Assembly: GCA_025403435.1 (NCBI GenBank)
Contig: CM046340.1
Span: 12,468,091-12,532,090 of the forward strand
Source of the DNA: Artocarpus heterophyllus
Lineage: Eukaryota > Streptophyta > Magnoliopsida > Rosales > Moraceae
Direction of reading: 5' to 3'
DNA length: 64,000 bases
This document shows, piece by piece, positions 57,759 to 64,000 of this stretch. The notes beneath the pieces are model-generated. The model made no database searches. It was not told where the DNA came from and saw only the letters and a program-made list of their open reading frames with translations. Numbering within the stretch: position 1 is the stretch's first letter; every line of letters begins with the position of its first letter. The translations under genes were made by a program, and so were the position numbers.

Positions 57759-58626
57759 TTTGCAACTAAAGCGTGGTTGTTTTTGCTGTCTGTTGGTAGT
57801 TAATTGGGAGAGATTTGTGGTTGTGTTTGGGGAGAACTCACTTGAGCCACGGCTATTTACAGAAGAAAAGAGCTCGTTTTCGTCTCGGTTTGGACATCAT
57901 CTTGACAACTCAACTATTTAAAAAGTCAGGTCTATTAAAAAAAAAAAGAGTTTATAAGTCAGGGTTTAAGTAGGGTTTTTATAGAAATTTGGCAAAAAAT
58001 ATCAGCATGAAGCGTTAAGCACAGATCAAAGGGCAAGACCTGTGAATTATTTAATCTTGTTATTTTTTATAACATTGTCTTCAGTGCATGAATGTTCTAA
58101 TCTTTCTTAAAAAACAAAAAGAAGAAGAAGAAGAATAAAGGAGATTCCAAAGATGAACGTGACTAATTAGAAGACAAAACTACTATGAAGACTAGTGGAG
58201 ATTTTTAAGTTGTCTAATAAAGACGGTTTGGTCTAGTCGCATGGGAGAGAGGTCAGGAAGGACTTTCAGTGGGAGTTGTTGTCTTGAACCCAACTGTTAC
58301 TTTTATTCTCACATTTTAATTTGTTTGAAAAAAAGAATCTAATTTTTAGCTTACTATTAGATCATAGTTTTCTTATATCTAACAGAAATAATATATGAAA
58401 ATGGATAATAATGATTTGAAAGCACGAGTTTTAATTTTTTTATTAAAAAATGTTGTATTTAACGTAACCCTCTTGCTCGTCGAGCATATGACTAGTCGAT
58501 TGCCGTAGTTTGACGGTCATGATACAGCTGTAAAATAGCTTGAGTTTAATCAACTGGCCGTGCGTAGTAACAAATAAATGGAAACCCACTTTATGGTCTC
58601 AAAGGACAGCTTGCTCCCACAGAGAC

Positions 58627-58671
<45 letters not shown>

Positions 58672-60065
58672 CAATGGTTATCTAGCCGCATGTTTTGTCT
58701 AGACCTATGGTAATTCAAACACCTCTTAATGGGAAGGCATATACCCAAAAAAAAAGATTATGGTTGATTCTAAACCAAAAAAAAAAAAAAACGATAAACA
58801 AAAAAGAAAGAAACATTGCATGTGGGTCGGTGCGATTAAGTGAAGAGGGATGTCTAAATGTTGTAGAAAAAATAATTTAGCCCAAATTTCTTCGTCACTT
58901 AGAACATGTAATGCTTCAAAAACATATCTTACTTTAGTCCAAGAAAAGTACCTCAAAAGTATATATTTAAGGATTTTTGGCGCTTTTATCTCCTGAAATT
59001 TTAATAAATTGGCAAAGTTATTTATTGAACTTTAACGATCATCACTAATTTGAATGTATATGTAATAATTCATTATAAATCTAAAGAAAATTTTCTGGAA
59101 CTCAACATTTATGGGTTCGTAGATGATCAAAATTACGGAAAGTTGATGAAGGAGTAAAAGTACACCAAATGTATTATTTTTAAGAGAATATTACATTTTA
59201 TGCAAGACAAATTATAGTCTCCAACAAAAAAATAAAATAAAATAAAGTCCTAATTGTCATACGTTTTGCAGCAAAGTCACAGAAAAGTTTTCACATATGT
59301 TAAGGTTGGATACATCGGCTTGTGGAAATCAACCTTCTAAGAGATGCCAAAGCCATTCCTTCCTTGTTGTAACGAGTTCCTTTGCTGCTAAGCTTAGAAT
59401 TTCGTTTTTAAGGCAAAAAGAAGTATAGAGTTACGTTCTAATATATAGAGTTACAAGTTATGCTAGAGCGCAGTTACGATTTCAATAGTAATTTTTTGAA
59501 AAAAAATAAGATATTATTTCTTCAAATATAATCATGTCGACATATAATTTTGAAATTAATTGTCGTGTTGTCTCAATCATTCTGGACATCCAGTAAAACT
59601 GTTTGGTCAAGGAAGGTCCCTGCATTCCATTTTTGGAGGAGGAAGACGTAAAATCTTATAATGCATATGTGATTAATGAATATGTTAACGTGACAAAGGA
59701 AATAACAAATTCATGTGATTCCTATGATATTCTAAGAATAATATTTCATAACATATAAATATGTCAAGCATTAATTAATTGAACAACAAAAATTGTTCAT
59801 AATTTTACAACATTGACAAAAAAAAAATTGTTATCTAACAATTCCATTATAATATACACAAAAATTAGAAAAAAAATTGTAAAATATATTCGATCATTAA
59901 ATCTGTTATTCGTTAAAATAAGTAAATATGATCACAAACGGCAATTTGATGGATGTGTCGAGGATACATAAAAATTTGAAAATTGATGCCATTAGGCCAT
60001 CAAGAAATTTTGCACAACTTATTTTATGTGTATTTAATAAAAACAAAATGGGTTGATTTTTTCAG
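57759..60065. other. AT-rich spacer with a (GA)n run
   Basis: No gene recognised. A GA microsatellite lies at 58627-58668. Confidence 0.5.
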
Positions 60066-60246
60066 TCGCTGAGATACTATTTTGGAGGAACAAGAAAGAA
60101 TCGGGTGCAATCTTAGCCGGGTTAACGACTACTTGGTTTCTTTTTGAAGTAGCAGAATACCACTTTGCTACTCTTCCAAGTCATATTCTGCTTTTCTCAA
60201 TGGTTGCTATTTTTATCTGCTTTCGAACCACCTGGCTAACCAATTG
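60066..60246 (+). pseudogene. Orphan reticulon-like exon
   Basis: A 181-nt open segment bounded by an acceptor (TTTTTTCAG, 60065) and a donor (GTAATG, from 60247). It encodes VAEILFWRNKKESGAILAG, then WFLFEVAEYHFATLPSHI and a hydrophobic stretch ending in TTWLTN. This matches the first hydrophobic hairpin of the reticulon domain (VADxxLWRNKK...LFE..EYH...), a family that shapes tubular ER membranes. No start exon upstream or second hairpin downstream was found within the window. It is probably a captured or left-over exon, though a gene with very long introns cannot be excluded. Confidence 0.7.
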
Positions 60247-60853
60247 GTAATGTGTTCCTAAAATGTATACATAGACCTTAATAATTTCAAAGATTAATAC
60301 ACATGGCGCATCTTGGGCCATCCGATCAAGCCATCAATTCAACTTGGACAGTCAGATCACTTGCCACATGTCAGGAGAATCTTTAGAAGCACCTCGGATC
60401 GCTGTGGTTGTTTCCATGTGCACTCGTTTCAGCTGTCGTCCTATCTGAGTACTCTGACCGATCCAACGGTTTGAACGCATGGGTTTACTTCTTTCCTTGT
60501 TGACTTGATCTCAGCTGTGTCTTCAACTCAAGCTCACGCATTAAACGCTCCAGATTGTGTGTGACCCTTACCAGCAAAGCACTGAATTTTGCGCTAGGTT
60601 TTACACACTCCAGATGTCTCACACGCAGAAGAAAAAAAGAAAAAATTTCAATCAGCTCATTAAGAGCTGATTCTCGTGCGGGGTAGCGAAAGAAAAAGAA
60701 AAAAAGAAGAAGAAGATTGAATGTTGCATTCACGTAGGATGCAACTAAAGAAATAAAAAAATAATAAATAAATATAATATAATATAATATAATAAAAAAT
60801 AATAAAAATAAGTAAATGGTGAATTTCATTCACTATAGAAGGGGTGCACCCTT
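60247..60853. other. Spacer after the reticulon exon
   Basis: A less AT-rich stretch (60300-60640) followed by AT-rich simple sequence. I found no reticulon continuation and no other gene. Confidence 0.4.
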
Positions 60854-62922
60854 CATTTGGCATCCTTCAAGGCCTTTAAGCCTTTTTTTCTTTCCTCCTC
60901 TTTAATTCTTGCTTTCTTTAGCTGTTAAGCTTCAAGCTCAGCAGTACCCTTTTGGGAGGAGATACTAATAGGGTACTCCTCCAACCTTACTAAAAATAAT
61001 AAAATAATGGCTAAATTAGCATATGAAGTTTGGTAAAGCAGAGAGATGATGTTGTATGCATAGTATTCTGGTATAGATTTTAACTATATATCTGCTTTGT
61101 AATGTTTATATTTTTTTAGAATAAATTATATCTTATATGTTTTTAGTCATTATTGTTAATGTTGTTATGTTGTCAAATTCTTGCATAAATTCATCATGCT
61201 TTCTTTATGTAATTTAATTGTGTTGCATGATTAATAGTAATAATAATGAAATAAAGCTTAATTTTATGGAATGTCTTTTACTGCAATATGGCTTGTTATG
61301 TTGTGGATTTAGATATTTCATAAGACGAGGTGTAATCAAAATTAATGCAAAAATTTATTCCATTAAAATATAATAATTTTGATTTGTTATTATCTTTCTA
61401 TCGTAAAATTATGTTAGTTATAAATGCAGTGATAGTGGCTATAATTTTTATAATTAGTGTACTAAATCATTAGTGAGAGATGATTATTTTGCTTATTTTT
61501 ATTCGAAAACCCTTACTATATTATTGCTTGCTACATTGTCGCTTTAGGTTGATTTATAGATATAGTAAATGTGCTTGTGATTAATGAAAAAAGATATAAT
61601 AAATCAAATGCTTTAGATAATAATTTAGAGTTAAAATTCTATACCGGTTACAAAACATGAGTAATTTTCAAAACTTTACCTTGTTAATTTTATGTTTTAA
61701 ATTTTAAACAAAAAATCACAAAAATATTTATTTTATTTTAAACTTTGTTTTGAAAAACTACTTGCCCTTTTGAATGTCTATTTTTATCAATTTCTCAAGT
61801 TTCAAATTCTCACCTCTCTGTAAATACGATAACCCCTTTCTATACTATAAATGTCTGTGTTTAAAGAATCATTTTGGGCGATAAAATCACCCCTACATTT
61901 GGCATCCTTCAAGGCCTTTTAGCCTTTTTTTCTTTCCTCCTCTTTAATTCTTGCTTTCTTCGACTGTTGAGCTTCAAGCTCAACAATACCCTTTTGGGAG
62001 GAGATACTATTAGGATACTCCTCCGACCTTACTAAAAATAATAAAATAATGGCTAAATTAGCGTATAAAGTTTGGTAAAGTAGAGAGATAATCTTATATG
62101 CATAGTACTCTGATATAGATTTTAACTCTATATCTGCTTTGCAATGTTTATATTTTTGTGGAATAAATTATATTTTCTATGTTTTTAGTCATTATTGTTA
62201 ATGTTGTTATGTTGCCAAATTCTTGCATACATTCATCATGCTTTCTTTATGTAATTGAATTGTGTTGCATGATTAATAGTAATAATAATGAAATAATGCT
62301 TAATTTTATGGAATGTTTTTTACTGCAATATGACTTATTATGTTGTGGATTTAGATATTTCATAAGATGAGGTGCAGTCAAAATTAATGCATAAATTTAT
62401 TCCATTAAAATATAATAATTTTAATTTGTTATTATTTTTTCTATATTAAAATTATGTTAGTTATAAATGCAGTGACAATGGCTATAATTTTTATAATTAG
62501 TGCGTTAAATCATTAGTGAGAGATGATTTTGTTGCTTCTTTTTATTGGAAAACACTTACTGTATTATAGCTTGCTACATTGTCGCTTCAGGTTGACTATA
62601 TAGCAAATGTTCTTGTTATTAATGAAAAAAGATATAATAAATCAAATGCTTTAGATAATAATTTAGAGTTAAAATTCTATACTAGTTACAAAACATATGA
62701 GTGATTTTCGAAACCTTACCTTGTTAGTTTTATGTTTTAAGTTTTAAACAAAAAATCACAAAAATATTTATTTTATTTTAAACTTTGTTTTGAAAAACTG
62801 CTTGCCTTTTTGAACGTCTATTTTTATCAATCTCTCGAGTTTCAAATTTTCACCTCTGTAAATTCGACAACCCCTTTCTATACTATAAACATCCGTGTTT
62901 AAAGAATCATTTTGGGCGATAC
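60854..62922 (+). repeat. 1.04-kb tandem duplication (two copies)
   Basis: Copy 1 (60854-61884) and copy 2 (61896-62922) both begin CATTTGGCATCCTTCAAGGC and end TTTTGGGCGATA, offset by 1042 bp. They are about 93% identical by eye, with small indels. Neither copy has a convincing ORF. They are joined by 11 bp. The unit starts with an imperfect palindrome (CTTCAAGGCCTTTAAGCC). Confidence 0.92.
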
Positions 62923-63359
62923 AATCAATGAGCTTAGTAGGTGAAGTAAAAAAATTATTCCTCAATAAAGGACAATCTTAATGCATGTATCCATTATATA
63001 TGTATGACGTGAGTTCATCTAGTAGTCAACTCAAATTTTCAACCATGAAAAATGAATGTAAATACCACCCTGTGTATTTAGTCCATTCATTCAAGTTACC
63101 ATACTGAGCACAACAGGAACCAAAATGCATTTCAAAATTAGCAGAAAATTAAGCAAGTGCATGGACTTTCAAATGTAGTGTGCTGTTGAGTCCTATAAAA
63201 GGAAAATATGCATAAAAAATGCTATACTTGATTATTTAGATGTGAATTTCCTGATATCAAGAGTTCCAACTGCGTTAAAATAACATTTAGGCTTGTTTGG
63301 CATTAGTTTTTGAAAGTTGGTTTGGTTTTATTGAGTCAAACTGTTGCTTTTAGAAATGT
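62923..63359. other. AT-rich spacer
   Basis: No feature recognised. Confidence 0.4.
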
Positions 63360-64000
63360 CACTACAAGAAATTCTATTTTCCGTGACCAACAAGCTTTCA
63401 GATAGTTCAGTTAAAACTGTTTCAGCTAGCTTTCAGATTAACTTTTAGTAATACCATAAAATATAACTTTTTGAAAAGTTTTTCTGAGAGACTTTGAAAC
63501 TCATCTTCCTATAATTTTATCAATCTATTGTTTATTTATATGTTCGAACCAAAAAGTTTAAATTCAAAACCTCTTTCGGTACATTATTTTCTCTAATATA
63601 GATTCAAACAAATTTAACATGTTATTTAAATATACTTTCTATTCAAATCTTTGAACCAAACAGAATTTTATAAGCTATATTTTTATAACATTTTATTCCT
63701 TCTTTGAAAGTTTAAACATTATTTGTTTCTCATTAAGTACCTTAAAAAATGTAGTTCAAAACTGAAAAAGCATACCTACAATAATAAGCAAAAACAATGT
63801 CAAACTATTTCAATTAATAATTTTTGACCTCATTTCACTTTTTGAGCTCAAGCCCATGGTACCCATTAAACCAGAACGACAAATTAAGGAAAGAGAAATA
63901 AAGGATTGGAGAGAGTGAAATTTGATTCTTCTCATTGATTTGTAATTGGTTTACATGTTGTATTTATATACATGAGTATCTAAAGTAAATAAATGAAATA
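63360..64000 (+). mobile_element. Possible CACTA-type left terminus (partial)
   Basis: CACTACAAGAAAT at 63360-63372 matches the common plant CACTA terminal inverted repeat (CACTACAAGAAA). If real, the element runs right and beyond the window. No transposase is seen in the remaining 640 bp. Confidence 0.45.

Overview
This is nuclear DNA from a flowering plant, most likely a eudicot. The evidence is spliced plant-specific genes (a DUF789 protein and a DUF1218/MWL-like membrane protein), decayed type-2 lipid-transfer protein genes, a piece of chloroplast petA in nuclear context, and a dense layer of plant Ty3/gypsy, Ty1/copia, CACTA and MITE sequences. I cannot name the species. Only two intact host genes are visible; the rest is mostly mobile DNA and AT-rich spacer.

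Layout, left to right. 1-3362 is the 3' end of a plus-strand, Tat-like Ty3/gypsy element. It carries an antisense, intron-containing Transposase_28-type gene, then a polypurine tract and a 624-bp LTR. This element sits in the last bases of the 5' LTR of a second element. 3363-10153 is that second element: primer binding site for tRNA-Met, about 4.4 kb internal region, polypurine tract and a 2.37-kb 3' LTR. Its interior has no gag or pol. Instead it carries two intronless ORFs: an unrecognised 173-aa Cys-rich protein and a 216-aa LONELY GUY (LOG)-like protein, preceded by promoter-like sequence. This gene-carrying retrotransposon is the most unusual thing in the window. It is itself inserted in a copia fragment (10154-11040). 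11041-19480 is AT-rich spacer with four copies of a MITE family.

20026-23132 is a six-exon DUF789 gene with a MITE in intron 5. A solo LTR (24294-26268, perfect 5-bp target duplication) lies downstream. 28368-36675 is a copia element whose 3' LTR is split by a second, nearly full-length but dead copia element (30415-36535). 40704-43093 is a complete 2.39-kb non-autonomous LTR element on the minus strand. It has TSD CCGTT, a 121-bp tandem array as its interior and 16-bp minisatellites in its LTRs. 44700-46527 is a three-exon DUF1218 gene.

48162-48436 and 57356-57758 are two frameshifted type-2 nsLTP pseudogenes on the minus strand. Between them lie a nuclear plastid insertion (petA start) and a CACTA transposase relic. 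The relic is broken by a 2.19-kb solo LTR (TSD AGTAT) and by a tRNA-type SINE-like insertion. 60066-60246 is one orphan reticulon-like exon, followed by a 1.04-kb tandem duplication and, at 63360, a lone CACTA-type terminus.

Coordinates of splice sites, LTR ends and TSDs were read from the sequence by eye. Family names rest on recognised motifs, not on database searches.
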